A DNA stretch of 64,000 bases, from positions 868,001 through 932,000 of the forward strand of contig NZ_BDDT01000001.1 of NCBI RefSeq assembly GCF_001661495.1, read 5' to 3'. Positions 10,172 to 19,642 of the stretch are shown piece after piece; position 1 is the first letter of the stretch; every line of letters starts with the position of its first letter. Both the position numbers and the translations under genes were made by a program. The DNA is from Pseudoalteromonas prydzensis (GTDB taxonomy: Bacteria; Pseudomonadota; Gammaproteobacteria; Enterobacterales; Alteromonadaceae). Under the pieces are notes generated by a model. That model was not told the origin of the DNA. It saw only the letters and a program-made list of their open reading frames with translations, and did no database searches.

Positions 10172-11143
10172 TTAGCTTATTACTGACATCACTAACCAAA
10201 TAGTGTAACCAATATAAGCGAGTAATAGCGCTGCGCCTTCAACTCGGTTGATCCGTCCCTGCCGACGAAAACCATATGCCATCATCAATAACGCAACCAT
10301 CATTGCCATCATTACCAGCCAATCACGTGACAACACTTCGGGAGCGACTGAGGTTATCGGTGTGATCAGGCCTGCAATGCCCACAACAGCTAGAATATTA
10401 AACATATTTGAGCCAACCACATTACCAATTGCAATGTCATGCTCTCCTTTTCGCACCGCTATTATTGATGCCGCCAATTCCGGTAATGAAGTGCCCAATG
10501 CAACAATAGTCAACCCAATAACTAAGTCACTCACGCCCAAACTTTGGGCTATACTTACAGAGCCCCACACCAGTATTCGCGAACTAATAACCAATATAAT
10601 AAGCCCAAATATAAGCCAGAAAATGGCTTTTCCTAATGTCATTTCGTGACTATGTAATGCTTGCTCAGTATCAGTTTCTAATGAGTCACCTTTATTACTC
10701 ATTGCCGAATAAATACTCCATGCGATTAAAACAAAAAAGCCTATCAGTAAGAGCATTGCATCAAAGCGTTCCAAAGCGCCATTCCACAGTAAAGCCCCAA
10801 AAAAAAGCCCGATAATCAACAACAGAGGGAGCTCTTTACGGACAATTTTAGAGTGCACAACAATAGGCGCAATTAGTGCTGTAACACCAAGGATCAGCCC
10901 TGTATTAACGATATTTGAACCCAGCGCATTGCCTAGTGCTAAATCAGGATTCCCATCAACTGCCGCCATTGCCGACACCACCATTTCAGGTGCTGATGTA
11001 CCAAACCCGACAATTACCATACCAATAAGCAGCGAAGGCATACCAGCATACTTAGCCGTAGCCGCTGCGCCATCAACAAATCTATCGGCGCTCCAGACTA
11101 ACAATATAAAACCACCTAAAATAGCCAAGCTGGCGAGGATCAT
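10172..11143 (-). CDS. CaCA-family calcium/sodium antiporter (YrbG-like)
   Basis: 323 residues, about ten membrane helices in two inverted halves. Each half carries the alpha-repeat signature: GFGTSAPEMVVSAMAA ... GNALGSNIVNTGLILG in the first and ALGTSLPELAASIIA ... GNVVGSNMFNILAVVG in the second. The acidic residues of both repeats are present, so cation exchange activity is expected. The family moves Ca2+ or a similar cation out in exchange for Na+ or H+. It converges on the histidine kinase and stands alone. The 59-bp gap holds a hairpin (ATATGGCC / GGCCATAT) without a T tract. Confidence 0.9.
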   Translation of the reverse strand: MILASLAILGGFILLVWSADRFVDGAAATAKYAGMPSLLIGMVIVGFGTSAPEMVVSAMAAVDGNPDLALGNALGSNIVNTGLILGVTALIAPIVVHSKIVRKELPLLLIIGLFFGALLWNGALERFDAMLLLIGFFVLIAWSIYSAMSNKGDSLETDTEQALHSHEMTLGKAIFWLIFGLIILVISSRILVWGSVSIAQSLGVSDLVIGLTIVALGTSLPELAASIIAVRKGEHDIAIGNVVGSNMFNILAVVGIAGLITPITSVAPEVLSRDWLVMMAMMVALLMMAYGFRRQGRINRVEGAALLLAYIGYTIWLVMSVIS

Positions 11144-11541
11144 GATGATTCCTTAAGTAAAAAATAATGGTTAGCTACACCAGCAATAAATCGCATTAAG
11201 CGACATAGTAAACAAGCATAACCGTTTTAACACTAAACCTTTATCCGAGTTAATATTAACCAGTGACTATAATATCGCAAAGAGATTTGTGCTGATGCTA
11301 ATGCGATAATTGGTGTGGAATAAGTAAACCTGAAAAATCTAGTCTGGACCACGCGAACAAAAAAGCAAACACTGTCAGTAAATACAATGCAGATACAATT
11401 TAAGGGGGTTTTTTTGCCTGCTTATTCCTTGTCTGTCTGGTTGTCAAAGTTTATAGCATAAACAAAAAAGCCACTACCTAAGTTAAGTAGTGGCTTGGTG
11501 AGAGTCGAACATGTTTCTTGACTAGTTAACCTAAGCTCAGG
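11144..11541. other. Intergenic region with a leftward terminator
   Basis: About 400 bases between the start of the exchanger gene and the end of the GH43 gene. The left half would hold the exchanger promoter. The only clear element is the terminator at 11464-11496. Confidence 0.6.
11464..11496 (-). terminator. Rho-independent terminator of the galM-GH97-GH43 operon
   Basis: AAGCCACTAC / GTAGTGGCTT form a 10-bp stem with a 9-base loop. The A tract on the left reads as a T tract in the leftward transcript, so it ends the operon after GH43. Confidence 0.85.
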
Positions 11542-13512
11542 TTAGTTAGGCTCACGGAGGTGGAAAATTTGGCACTTGTTACCTAAATCAGGTTGTTGCG
11601 CAAAATTAGTTTTATCTGCAAGGCCACAATCACTTAAGCCTAGTGCTTGCTTTGTATAGCGATTGATCAACATCACGCCGCCACCTGCAACAGGAGCAAT
11701 GCGCCATTGTGCTGTTTTAGTTTCGCACGAAGCCATTTCAACATTAGCACCGGGTACTAAGGCATTGTTTGCCACCGCAGCGCAGTAATCGCTATCAAGG
11801 TCTTGTTTTAAAGCAACGTAACCTGTGTCTGTTGGTGCAAAGAACCATTGCTGGGCATCGCTATGAGTAAACGCTTGTTGCTCAACATTAGTGCCTGCTT
11901 TAACAGTACCTGCAACGCTCAACGCTTTACCACTTTGTTGGCTCATTACCGCGACACTGCCTACAGGCTGTAATTGCCAGTCACCACAGGCCGTATCTTT
12001 GCCTTGTTGTAACACGGCTTGATTTTGTGCAGCTGAACACCCTGCTACGGCTAATGGTTTTTCAGTGTAGCGATTCGTGATAGTGACATTACCATCAGTG
12101 CTTGGGGCTACTTGCCATTGCTGACAGAAGTTATTACGCCAAGCAGCAGATTGTGTTTTCGCATTATCTGCATCACTACAATTAGCTAGTTCTAAAAACT
12201 TGCTATCTTCACGGTTTGCTAAGCGGACAAAGCCATCTGTAGTGGCATCAATAACCCATTGACCATTGGTTGCAGCACATTGACGTTGTACGGCACGGGC
12301 ATCTTGAGGATCGGCTGCAATGTCTAAACACAAACCGCTAGTTGCATTTACGAGGTTATAACGCTGACCTTGAACACGAGTAACCAGTGGTCCGTATTCG
12401 CCTGATGGCGGAGCTACTTCAACACCCGGTGTTACAGGTTTTGCAAAGTTTGGCGTGCCATCATCATGCCAAGTAAATTTTTGCGCACGTAAAGAACGTG
12501 TGGCACTACAACCATGTTCTACTGAGTCATTACCGTGATATACCAGCCAATCTTCACTGCCATCTGGAGAAGTGAAGAAACCATTGTGACCAGGGCCAAA
12601 TACTTCAGTGGTACGTTCAAATACTGGTTGATCAAACTTTTTCCAGCTGTTTGCATCAAGCGGATCATCACCAACAAGTTCTAACATCCCTAACTTATAA
12701 TCTGGCGTGTTACAAAAGCTTGCTGAGTAAGTCATAAACGTGCGACCGTTATGCTGCAGAATTTCAGCACCTTCAGTTACCTTACGTCCGCTGATCTCCC
12801 AATCAAGTTCAGGACGTGTGATCACAGTATGTGGCGTGCCTTTTTTCAGTGTCCATGGGTTTTCCATTTCAGCAATAATATTAAGCTGTTGATCGCCCTG
12901 CCACTGTGAATAAATAACATAGAGTTTATCTTTGTAGCTTAAATAGTTACCATCAATATTCCATACGTCAGGCATGAGCGCGCCTTTGTACTCATACGGG
13001 CCCATTGGGTCGTCACCAGCACTTTCTAATACATTAAGATGTTGGTTATCTAATGTGCCATCAGTGCCGGCTGTGTACATCATGTACCAACGGTAGCCAT
13101 CAGGGCCTTTAACACGATGAAATTCGAACGCCCAAAAGTTACAACAGCGAGCAGGATCGGTTGCTGACCATACATTTACTGGGGTTGCATCGGCAAGTCC
13201 GGCTAACGTCGGTGACTTACGCATCACCAATTCAGATGTCCATGTTGTTGTAGTCAGGTAATAGTTACCATCCCAGTACTCAAGCCATGGATCGGCACCA
13301 TTTGGGAACAGTGGATTAGTGAACACGCCATCGTCTTGCGTGGGTGCTTTGGCGCTCGTAGTTAGTGCCTTATCAGCTGTTTTTTGTGTGCCTGCGCTAG
13401 TTGTAGATCCACAACCACTAAGCGAGCTTAAAGACAAAGCAAATAAGCCTACAAGGCCAGTTGCTTTAGCTGTACGCTTTAACTTAGTTCGCAAGTGATG
13501 TTGTACATTCAT
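11542..13512 (-). CDS. GH43 arabinan-active lipoprotein with ricin-type lectin domains
   Basis: About 656 residues. A lipoprotein signal (LSLSSLSGC) anchors it in a membrane. Residues about 55-350 form the GH43 five-bladed propeller. The catalytic base aspartate is in NGADPWLE, the pKa-modulating aspartate in WNIDGNYL and the acid glutamate in VTEGAEIL. The second half carries ricin-type beta-trefoil repeats (CBM13-like, QxW motifs such as QWVI, QWQV, QWFF). The catalytic domain resembles exo-alpha-1,5-L-arabinofuranosidases; arabinofuranosidase or arabinanase activity fits the araBAD genes next door. The ATG overlapping the end of the GH97 gene by 29 bp is chosen over a GTG four codons upstream. 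Confidence 0.85.
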   Translation of the reverse strand: MNVQHHLRTKLKRTAKATGLVGLFALSLSSLSGCGSTTSAGTQKTADKALTTSAKAPTQDDGVFTNPLFPNGADPWLEYWDGNYYLTTTTWTSELVMRKSPTLAGLADATPVNVWSATDPARCCNFWAFEFHRVKGPDGYRWYMMYTAGTDGTLDNQHLNVLESAGDDPMGPYEYKGALMPDVWNIDGNYLSYKDKLYVIYSQWQGDQQLNIIAEMENPWTLKKGTPHTVITRPELDWEISGRKVTEGAEILQHNGRTFMTYSASFCNTPDYKLGMLELVGDDPLDANSWKKFDQPVFERTTEVFGPGHNGFFTSPDGSEDWLVYHGNDSVEHGCSATRSLRAQKFTWHDDGTPNFAKPVTPGVEVAPPSGEYGPLVTRVQGQRYNLVNATSGLCLDIAADPQDARAVQRQCAATNGQWVIDATTDGFVRLANREDSKFLELANCSDADNAKTQSAAWRNNFCQQWQVAPSTDGNVTITNRYTEKPLAVAGCSAAQNQAVLQQGKDTACGDWQLQPVGSVAVMSQQSGKALSVAGTVKAGTNVEQQAFTHSDAQQWFFAPTDTGYVALKQDLDSDYCAAVANNALVPGANVEMASCETKTAQWRIAPVAGGGVMLINRYTKQALGLSDCGLADKTNFAQQPDLGNKCQIFHLREPN

Positions 13513-15451
13513 TGTTGTTATCACCCTTAGTTATTATAACAAACCCACTATTGGGGTTTAATTTTATAGAAAGCTGTTTTGAGTCGAGCTGTTGCGTCTC
13601 AACTTCTGTTAATTTTTTACCTGCGCTTAGCAGCTGTGCTGAGTTAAAGTTGCTAAAACTTAACTCAATATCTAGCGTAATAGCTTTATCTTCAGCATTG
13701 ATCCCTGCTATATACCAGTTGCAACCACGGCGCCTTGCCATTACCACATGCTTACCAGGGCTGCCTTGCAATAGCCGTGTTTCGTCCCATACTGTTGGCA
13801 ACGATTGTAAATAGGTTTTAACTGGTGCTGACACCTTTGCCATTTGCTCAGGGGTCGTAACTAAGTGCTGAACCCCAGAGGTAAATAAAATCGGCAACGC
13901 GAGCTGAAAGGCATTATTGGTTTTGCGTTCAATATTAGGAATATCGCCAAGTACCATAGGTGTAAAATCCATTGGATCAAACACGTTACGAGTAAACACT
14001 AAGGTGGCGGCATGTTGTGCTTCTTTATCAGCAAAAGCTTGGAAGAAACTGATCATCTCAAAACCCTTTACGGCTTCGGAGGTCATTAAATTAGGATACG
14101 TTCGCTGTAGCCCCCGTGGTAAGGTGGTGCCATGAAAATTGACCATTAACTGATACGCTGCGGCGTCTTGCAATATTGCTTCGTAATACGCCATCACCGA
14201 TGAGCCATCACCTGGGAAGAAGTCAACTTTAATGCCTTTAATCCCTAAAGCTTGCAGTTTAGTAAAATGTTTTATGCGATCAGCGCGAGTCAGTAATGCA
14301 CTTTTAGGCGAGTAAACAGTATTATTCCAAGCTCCTGATGAGTTATACCAAACCCATAAATCAACATTTTTTTGCTTAGCATAAGTTGCCAACTGCTGGA
14401 TTTTATCCCAACCTATTTTTTGATCCCAATCCGCATCAATCAATACATATTGCCAATGCATATCTGCTGCATAATCAATAAACTGCTTTTGCACAGGGAA
14501 GGTTGTAAAGTCATCTTTTAGTAAGCCCCAGCTCCATGCAGCGATGCCGGGTTTAATAAAATCAGTATTGCTTAATTGATTAGGGCGAGCGATATCAGTA
14601 CCCAGAGTCGATTGCGTAATAGTTTGCAATGAGCCTATCGTTAATATGCGCCACGGCGATAATAATGGCAAAGTATGCTCAGGTAAGTAGCCACCGTTGC
14701 TGATAACTTCACGGGCATCTGGAAAACGTACCTGAAACTGCCCTTCGCTATTATTCGTTAAATTGGTACCACTGTAGTAATCAGCACCACCGGCCTCAGA
14801 TACTAAAATATACTGTTGGTGGTGTTTAAATAACGCAGGATAAACCCAGCCATTATTGGTTACCGCTGGTGTATTCAATGGCGCTGCTTGTAAATATTCT
14901 TCTTCATAAGAAGGGTTAGTATTCATCCAGCCAGATTGTGCTTCGGCCTTAGGCTGCAACCACGCAACTGTTTCAGCTGGAAAGTTAAACCCTGTTTGTT
15001 CACTCATTACCACACGTGTATCTGTGGTTTCGCCGGCTAACTCATAGCGAAAAGCAACCCCATCATTACTGACTTGAAAGCGAATATTCAGTGCTTGGTC
15101 TTGCTGATTAGTCACGCTAACAACCGTGCTGTTAGCATGGTAATCAACCAACTGCTGCTTACCAGTAAAAAGCTGGTAGCTGTCATTTACTGTGGGCTGT
15201 TTTAAAACTGCGGCTAAGCTCAATCGCTTAGTAAAGTCGGTATTATTAAGCGTGATACCTAATAAAGAAGGCTCAATGACCTTATCGCTACGTGACTGTA
15301 CTTGATAACTTAGCTGCCCTTGCTCATCTAAATCAACCAATAAAGTTAACTGCTGATCCGGGCTGCGAATGGTCGCAACCTCAGTCGCTTGCGCCGCAGT
15401 TGTTATCACTAAGGCTGCAAACAGCAGCCCTATTTGATTAACAACGTGCAT
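13484..15451 (-). CDS. GH97 glycosidase, retaining type
   Basis: 655 residues with a signal peptide (LLFAALVITTAAQA). It has the GH97 order: N-terminal beta-sandwich, catalytic TIM barrel (AAWSWGLLKDDFTT, YVLIDADWD, GIKVDFFPGDG, MVNFHG, TSEAVKG) and a C-terminal beta-sandwich. An aspartate sits in GIKVDFF where retaining GH97 enzymes have their nucleophile; inverting SusB-type glucosidases have glycine there. Retaining members are alpha-galactosidases or beta-L-arabinopyranosidases. Arabinose-specific neighbours favour the latter, as inference. Its ATG overlaps the galM stop (TAATG), showing tight coupling. Confidence 0.85.
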   Translation of the reverse strand: MHVVNQIGLLFAALVITTAAQATEVATIRSPDQQLTLLVDLDEQGQLSYQVQSRSDKVIEPSLLGITLNNTDFTKRLSLAAVLKQPTVNDSYQLFTGKQQLVDYHANSTVVSVTNQQDQALNIRFQVSNDGVAFRYELAGETTDTRVVMSEQTGFNFPAETVAWLQPKAEAQSGWMNTNPSYEEEYLQAAPLNTPAVTNNGWVYPALFKHHQQYILVSEAGGADYYSGTNLTNNSEGQFQVRFPDAREVISNGGYLPEHTLPLLSPWRILTIGSLQTITQSTLGTDIARPNQLSNTDFIKPGIAAWSWGLLKDDFTTFPVQKQFIDYAADMHWQYVLIDADWDQKIGWDKIQQLATYAKQKNVDLWVWYNSSGAWNNTVYSPKSALLTRADRIKHFTKLQALGIKGIKVDFFPGDGSSVMAYYEAILQDAAAYQLMVNFHGTTLPRGLQRTYPNLMTSEAVKGFEMISFFQAFADKEAQHAATLVFTRNVFDPMDFTPMVLGDIPNIERKTNNAFQLALPILFTSGVQHLVTTPEQMAKVSAPVKTYLQSLPTVWDETRLLQGSPGKHVVMARRRGCNWYIAGINAEDKAITLDIELSFSNFNSAQLLSAGKKLTEVETQQLDSKQLSIKLNPNSGFVIITKGDNNNECTTSLAN

Positions 15452-16662
15452 TACTTAGTACCAAACTCATACACGATACGAGTTGAGTAAACCTCACCAG
15501 GGAGCAGTGTCGTGCTTGGGAATGTTGGCTGATTAGGCGCGTCTGGGAAGTGCTGTGGCTCTAAACAAAAACCACTTCTTAATTTATGCACTAAACCCGA
15601 GGCTTGTTTACTGCTGCCATCTAAAAAGTTGCCTGAGTAAAACTGTACCGCGGGCTCTTCTGTATACACAGTCAAGGTACGCCCTGAGCTTGGTTCATAC
15701 ACATTAGCAGCTTCAATCAAATCATGATTAGGCTTGTTTTTAAGCACAAAGTTATGGTCATAACCTTTGCCAAGCTTGAGCTGCTCATCATCGATATTAA
15801 TATCTTTGCCAATCGCTTTTGGATTTCTAAAATCAAACGGCGTACCCGCCACTTGCATCAACTCACCCGTTGGGATCAAACCGCCATCAACTGGGGTAAT
15901 TGCATTTGAGTTAATTTGCATTTGGTGATCAAGAATATCGCCCTTACCGGCTAAGTTAAAATAACTATGCTGGGTCATATTAATGATGGTGGGCTTATTA
16001 GTTTTTGCCACAAATTGCATATCTAGGGTATTTTTGTTGGTCAGTGTGTAGGTAACTTGTGTTGTAAGCTCGCCAGGGTAACCTTGGTCGCCATCAGGGC
16101 TCACTAAACTGAGTGTGACACCCGCACTGTTTTCTGTACTAAATGGCACCATGGTCCAGACTTTCTTATCAAAGCCCTGTACACCACCGTGCAAGTGATT
16201 ATCACCGTCATTTGTGGCTAACTGATAGTCGGTGCCATTTAAGCTAAATTTACCATTGGCAATACGGTTACCAAAGCGGCCAATGATCGCGCCAAAGTAA
16301 GTGGTTGCATTGGTATAATCTTCTAAGTTATCCAAGCCTAAAACAATGTTACCCATATTGCCATTGCTGTCTGGCGTTTCGATGCGCGTTATGATGCCAC
16401 CATAATTGATCACATCAACGCTCACACCATTACTATTGGTTAGCGTTACTTGGTTGATCGGAGTTTGATCTGCAAGCTTGCCATAAGCGTGCAGTAATGC
16501 AGAAGGTGAATTGCTCATATTGTCTCCTTGGTGAGCACACGCGGGGGTTAAGGCAATTGAAAAGGACACTGCCACTGCAAAGATACCGCGAGAGAATTTT
16601 TTAATAGATGCTGACGACTGATGAACCGCTGTTAGGCGCTGAGTTACACATTGCAATGACAT
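15451..16662 (-). CDS. galM: Aldose 1-epimerase (mutarotase), exported or cytosolic
   Basis: Galactose-mutarotase family, up to 403 residues. Family motifs: GRFGNRIANGKF, the catalytic HLHGGVQGFDKK histidine, MTQHSYFNLAGKG with the second histidine, and a late catalytic glutamate in FCLEPQHFPDAP. It interconverts sugar anomers so that arabinose or galactose released by GH43/GH97 can be used. Two starts are possible. From 16662 there is an export signal (FAVAVSFSIALTPACA). From 16518 there is a strong ribosome site (AAGGAGA) giving a cytosolic enzyme of about 355 residues. First gene of a three-gene operon with GH97 and GH43. Confidence 0.88.
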   Translation of the reverse strand: MSLQCVTQRLTAVHQSSASIKKFSRGIFAVAVSFSIALTPACAHQGDNMSNSPSALLHAYGKLADQTPINQVTLTNSNGVSVDVINYGGIITRIETPDSNGNMGNIVLGLDNLEDYTNATTYFGAIIGRFGNRIANGKFSLNGTDYQLATNDGDNHLHGGVQGFDKKVWTMVPFSTENSAGVTLSLVSPDGDQGYPGELTTQVTYTLTNKNTLDMQFVAKTNKPTIINMTQHSYFNLAGKGDILDHQMQINSNAITPVDGGLIPTGELMQVAGTPFDFRNPKAIGKDINIDDEQLKLGKGYDHNFVLKNKPNHDLIEAANVYEPSSGRTLTVYTEEPAVQFYSGNFLDGSSKQASGLVHKLRSGFCLEPQHFPDAPNQPTFPSTTLLPGEVYSTRIVYEFGTK

Positions 16663-16680
16663 ACCAATAACCTTTTTATA

Positions 16681-16707
16681 ATTGTATTTATACTTTTATA
16701 ATACAAT
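16681..16707. promoter_or_regulatory. Inverted repeat in the galM promoter, candidate sugar-regulator operator
   Basis: ATTGTATT and AATACAAT form perfect 8-base arms separated by 11 bases, centred about 30 bp upstream of the distal galM start. Similar TTGTAT-containing, partly palindromic sites occur before araB (about 21337-21360) and tal (about 21503-21522). The regulator is not in the window. Confidence 0.4.
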
Positions 16708-16734
16708 ACAGTAGTCAATTGCAAATTTATTCGC

Positions 16735-17325
16735 TTAAGTTTTTAGTTGTATTTTGCCGTTTTTAACTAAAATACAGTCCATACCTGCCGCCGCCGCTGC
16801 CTGATAACCTATTTGCGTGTCTTCAAACACCACACAATGATTTGGCTGTATACCAATTTGTTTGGCAACCGTTAAAAAGGTTTCTGGGTGTGGTTTACCG
16901 TGACGAACATCACTGGCCGTGACTAGCGCATCAATTTTATCGATTAGCCCGGTATGAGTTAAATGATCAATGGCATGCTCGCGGTCTGCACCAGTACCTA
17001 CACCAATTGGCATTTTGCCATGGTAATAATTTAATATATCGACTGTCTCAGTAATGATTTCTGGTTGCTGGTTTAAACCTAACCAAAATTGGTGTTTTTG
17101 CTGCGCAATTTCATCCGCATTATGGCTAAGGCCAAATTTTTCATTGAGAATATCAACGGTTGCAAGCGTTGGCACGCCACCTAAACCATACATGTAGTCG
17201 TAGTCAAACGGATAGCCAAAAGCTTGGCAGGTCAGCTCCCACGCTTGCAAATGTGCGCCCATCGAATCGATTAGCGTACCATCCATATCAAAAATAATGC
17301 CTTGGTATTTTGTTAGACTTAGCAT
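16735..17325 (-). CDS. HAD-family sugar-phosphate phosphatase (YqaB-like)
   Basis: 196 residues, complete haloacid-dehalogenase fold of the beta-phosphoglucomutase/YqaB group. Motif I is IIFDMDGTLIDS (nucleophile and acid-base aspartates), motif II GVGTG, motif III lysine in GKPHPETF and motif IV VVFEDTQIG. It should hydrolyse or isomerise a small sugar phosphate. Placed last behind araB-araD-araA in the same direction, it may clear a phosphorylated side product, as inference. A strong intercistronic hairpin separates it from araA. Confidence 0.85.
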   Translation of the reverse strand: MLSLTKYQGIIFDMDGTLIDSMGAHLQAWELTCQAFGYPFDYDYMYGLGGVPTLATVDILNEKFGLSHNADEIAQQKHQFWLGLNQQPEIITETVDILNYYHGKMPIGVGTGADREHAIDHLTHTGLIDKIDALVTASDVRHGKPHPETFLTVAKQIGIQPNHCVVFEDTQIGYQAAAAAGMDCILVKNGKIQLKT

Positions 17326-17355
17326 TGTTACTCCTAAAATTAAAAGCCCACAATA

Positions 17356-17383
17356 GCATAAGCCAGCGCTAGGCTGGCTTATG
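17356..17383. terminator. Intercistronic hairpin between araA and the HAD gene
   Basis: CATAAGCCAGC and GCTGGCTTATG form an 11-bp perfect stem with a 5-base loop. There is no T tract on either side, so it may be an mRNA-stabilising or attenuating hairpin rather than a full terminator. Confidence 0.6.
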
Positions 17384-17418
17384 AAAACAACATATTATTG
17401 TCTACTTGCGCTATAAAA

Positions 17419-18918
17419 TTATAAGCCGCGCTTTAGCATGTAATACGCTGCATTATGGCGTAGTTCTGTTTTGAAACCACGGATGTTGGTATCAGCATCG
17501 ATGATCATGGTTTCAACGCCAGCCATTTCAGCAAAATCAACAATCATATCTGTAGTTACCGCTTGGCTGTATGCAGTGTGGTGTGCACCACCAGCATGGA
17601 TCCACGCAGCAGACGCTACTGAAAGGTTTGGCTTTGGTTCCCACAATGCTGACGCCACTGGTAAGTGTGGTAATTCAGCCGGTGGTGTTACCGTGTCTAC
17701 TTCGTTAATTAAGATGCGGAAACGGTTACCCATATCAATTGGTGAAACGTTAATTGCCGCACCAGCTTTAGCAGTAAACAATAAACGACCTACATCACAT
17801 TTCACACCAATTGTATGAGTGTGAACTTCTAGACGCGGTTTTTGCGCTGCAATTGATGGACACACTTCTAACATGTGAGCACCCAATACTTGGTCAGTAT
17901 CACCCATGTTATAGGTGTAGTCTTCCATAAATGAACAACCGCCTTCACGGCCTTCACCCATTACTTTCATGATGCGAACCATAGCAGCTGTTTTCCAGTC
18001 GCCCTCGCCACCATAGCCGTAACCTTTCGCCATTAAGCGCTGCGTTGCAAGGCCCGGTAAACCTGATAAACCTGATAAATCTTCAAAACAGTTAGTGAAT
18101 GCTTTAAAACCACCTTTTTCTAAAAAGCGCTCCATACCAAGCTCTAAACGTGCTTCGTTGCGTAGCATCGATACTTTGTAATCATCTTGCAGCGTTTCAT
18201 CGCTAATCACATAGTCAGTTTTGTATACTTCAAGCTGTGCATCTACTTCGGCATCAGTGACGGTATCAACAACTTTAACTAGCTCCGCTACGCCAAAGGC
18301 ATGTACTTCATAACCAAACGTGATTTGTGCTGATACTTTGTTACCTTCAGTAACCGCAACTTGACGCATGTTATCGCCAAAACGTGCCACTTTAAGTGTT
18401 TGGCTTTCAGCCCAACCTTTAGCAGCGCGACACCAATCATCAATTTGCTTTTGTACGTCAGCGCGTTGCCAATGACCTGCAACCACTTTACGCTCTTTAC
18501 GCATCACTGTGCCGATAAAACCAAATTCACGGTCACCGTGGGCACTTTGGTGGGTATTCATGTAGTTCATATCAATATCAGCCCACGGTAGCGCGGCATT
18601 GAATTGCGTATGAAGGTGTAACCATGGTTTACGTAACTCGTTTAATCCAGCAATCCACATTTTCGCAGGTGAGAACGTATGCATCCATAATACTAAACCC
18701 ACACAGTTAGGATCGGTGTTGGCTGCTTGGCACACGGCATGAATTTCTTCAGGCGTTTTCACCGTTGGCTTACACACTAAGTTAACTGGTAAATTAGCTT
18801 CGCTATTTAAACCAGCCACAATTGCAGCGCTATTATCTGCAACGGTATTTAACACTTTTGGGCCATATAAATGTTGTGACCCAGTTACAAACCAAACTTC
18901 TTTCATTGACGACGGCAT
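17419..18918 (-). CDS. araA: L-arabinose isomerase
   Basis: About 499 residues from the ATG with a good ribosome site (AGAGGAA, 7 bases); E. coli AraA is 500. Family motifs: the [13 protein letters not shown] start, [25 protein letters not shown], the metal/catalytic [13 protein letters not shown] glutamate region and [14 protein letters not shown]. It converts L-arabinose to L-ribulose in the cytosol, a Mn2+-dependent aldose-ketose isomerisation. It lies in the order araB-araD-araA and overlaps nothing. A longer upstream frame would overlap araD and has no ribosome site. Confidence 0.97.
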   Translation of the reverse strand: MPSSMKEVWFVTGSQHLYGPKVLNTVADNSAAIVAGLNSEANLPVNLVCKPTVKTPEEIHAVCQAANTDPNCVGLVLWMHTFSPAKMWIAGLNELRKPWLHLHTQFNAALPWADIDMNYMNTHQSAHGDREFGFIGTVMRKERKVVAGHWQRADVQKQIDDWCRAAKGWAESQTLKVARFGDNMRQVAVTEGNKVSAQITFGYEVHAFGVAELVKVVDTVTDAEVDAQLEVYKTDYVISDETLQDDYKVSMLRNEARLELGMERFLEKGGFKAFTNCFEDLSGLSGLPGLATQRLMAKGYGYGGEGDWKTAAMVRIMKVMGEGREGGCSFMEDYTYNMGDTDQVLGAHMLEVCPSIAAQKPRLEVHTHTIGVKCDVGRLLFTAKAGAAINVSPIDMGNRFRILINEVDTVTPPAELPHLPVASALWEPKPNLSVASAAWIHAGGAHHTAYSQAVTTDMIVDFAEMAGVETMIIDADTNIRGFKTELRHNAAYYMLKRGL

Positions 18919-18940
18919 ATATAAATTCCTCTTGTACTTG

Positions 18941-19642
18941 TTAGCCACGGTTACTTTGGCCGTAGTAGGCATCTTTACCGTGTTTTCTTAAATAATGTTT
19001 ATCCATCACAGACTTCTTAAGTGCACCGGCATTTTGATCTAAGGTGCGAGTTAAGTAAGCCATGCGAGCAATTTCTTCTAGTAGTGCAGCGTGATACACA
19101 GACTGCGCAGCATCTTTACCCCAAGTAAACGGTGCATGTCCTGCCACAATCACCATAGGTGCCGCTTTCGGATCACGGTCTTTATAAGCATCGGTAATTT
19201 GAATACCGGTCTCAAGCTCATAATCACCATTTACTTGCGCATCAGTAAGCTCGCGGGTGCAGGTAATGTCACCGTGCACATAATCAGCGTGTGTAGTACC
19301 AAAACAAGGAATGCTCTGCTTTGCTTGTGCCCATGCAGTGGCATACGTTGAATGAGTATGCGTTACGCCACCAATGTCATTAAAATGACGATACAAATGA
19401 ATATGGGTTTTGGTATCCGAAGACGGCCGCATGCTGCCCTCAACGATGTTGTTTTCTAAATCAACAATCACCATGTCTTCTGCTTTCATTTGGTCATACG
19501 ATACACCACTTGGTTTAATCGCAATCACGCCTTTGTCGCGGTCGATTTGCGATACATTACCAAAGGTATAAATCACCAAACCACGACGTTGTAATTCCAT
19601 ATTTGCTTCGAATACTTCGCGCTTTAATTCTGTGTAGCTCAT
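18941..19642 (-). CDS. araD: L-ribulose-5-phosphate 4-epimerase
   Basis: 233 residues, class II aldolase/epimerase fold. Visible are the phosphate-binding [11 protein letters not shown] and [10 protein letters not shown], the [14 protein letters not shown] segment, the zinc ligands in [13 protein letters not shown] and the histidine in [12 protein letters not shown]. It converts L-ribulose 5-phosphate to D-xylulose 5-phosphate, the entry to the pentose phosphate pathway. Its start overlaps the araB stop by 4 bases, so the two are translated together. Confidence 0.97.
   Translation of the reverse strand: MSYTELKREVFEANMELQRRGLVIYTFGNVSQIDRDKGVIAIKPSGVSYDQMKAEDMVIVDLENNIVEGSMRPSSDTKTHIHLYRHFNDIGGVTHTHSTYATAWAQAKQSIPCFGTTHADYVHGDITCTRELTDAQVNGDYELETGIQITDAYKDRDPKAAPMVIVAGHAPFTWGKDAAQSVYHAALLEEIARMAYLTRTLDQNAGALKKSVMDKHYLRKHGKDAYYGQSNRG

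Noticed and set aside
10248..10649. Antisense open frame inside the cation exchanger gene
   Set aside because: Shadow of a membrane-protein gene, with no ribosome site or recognisable family.
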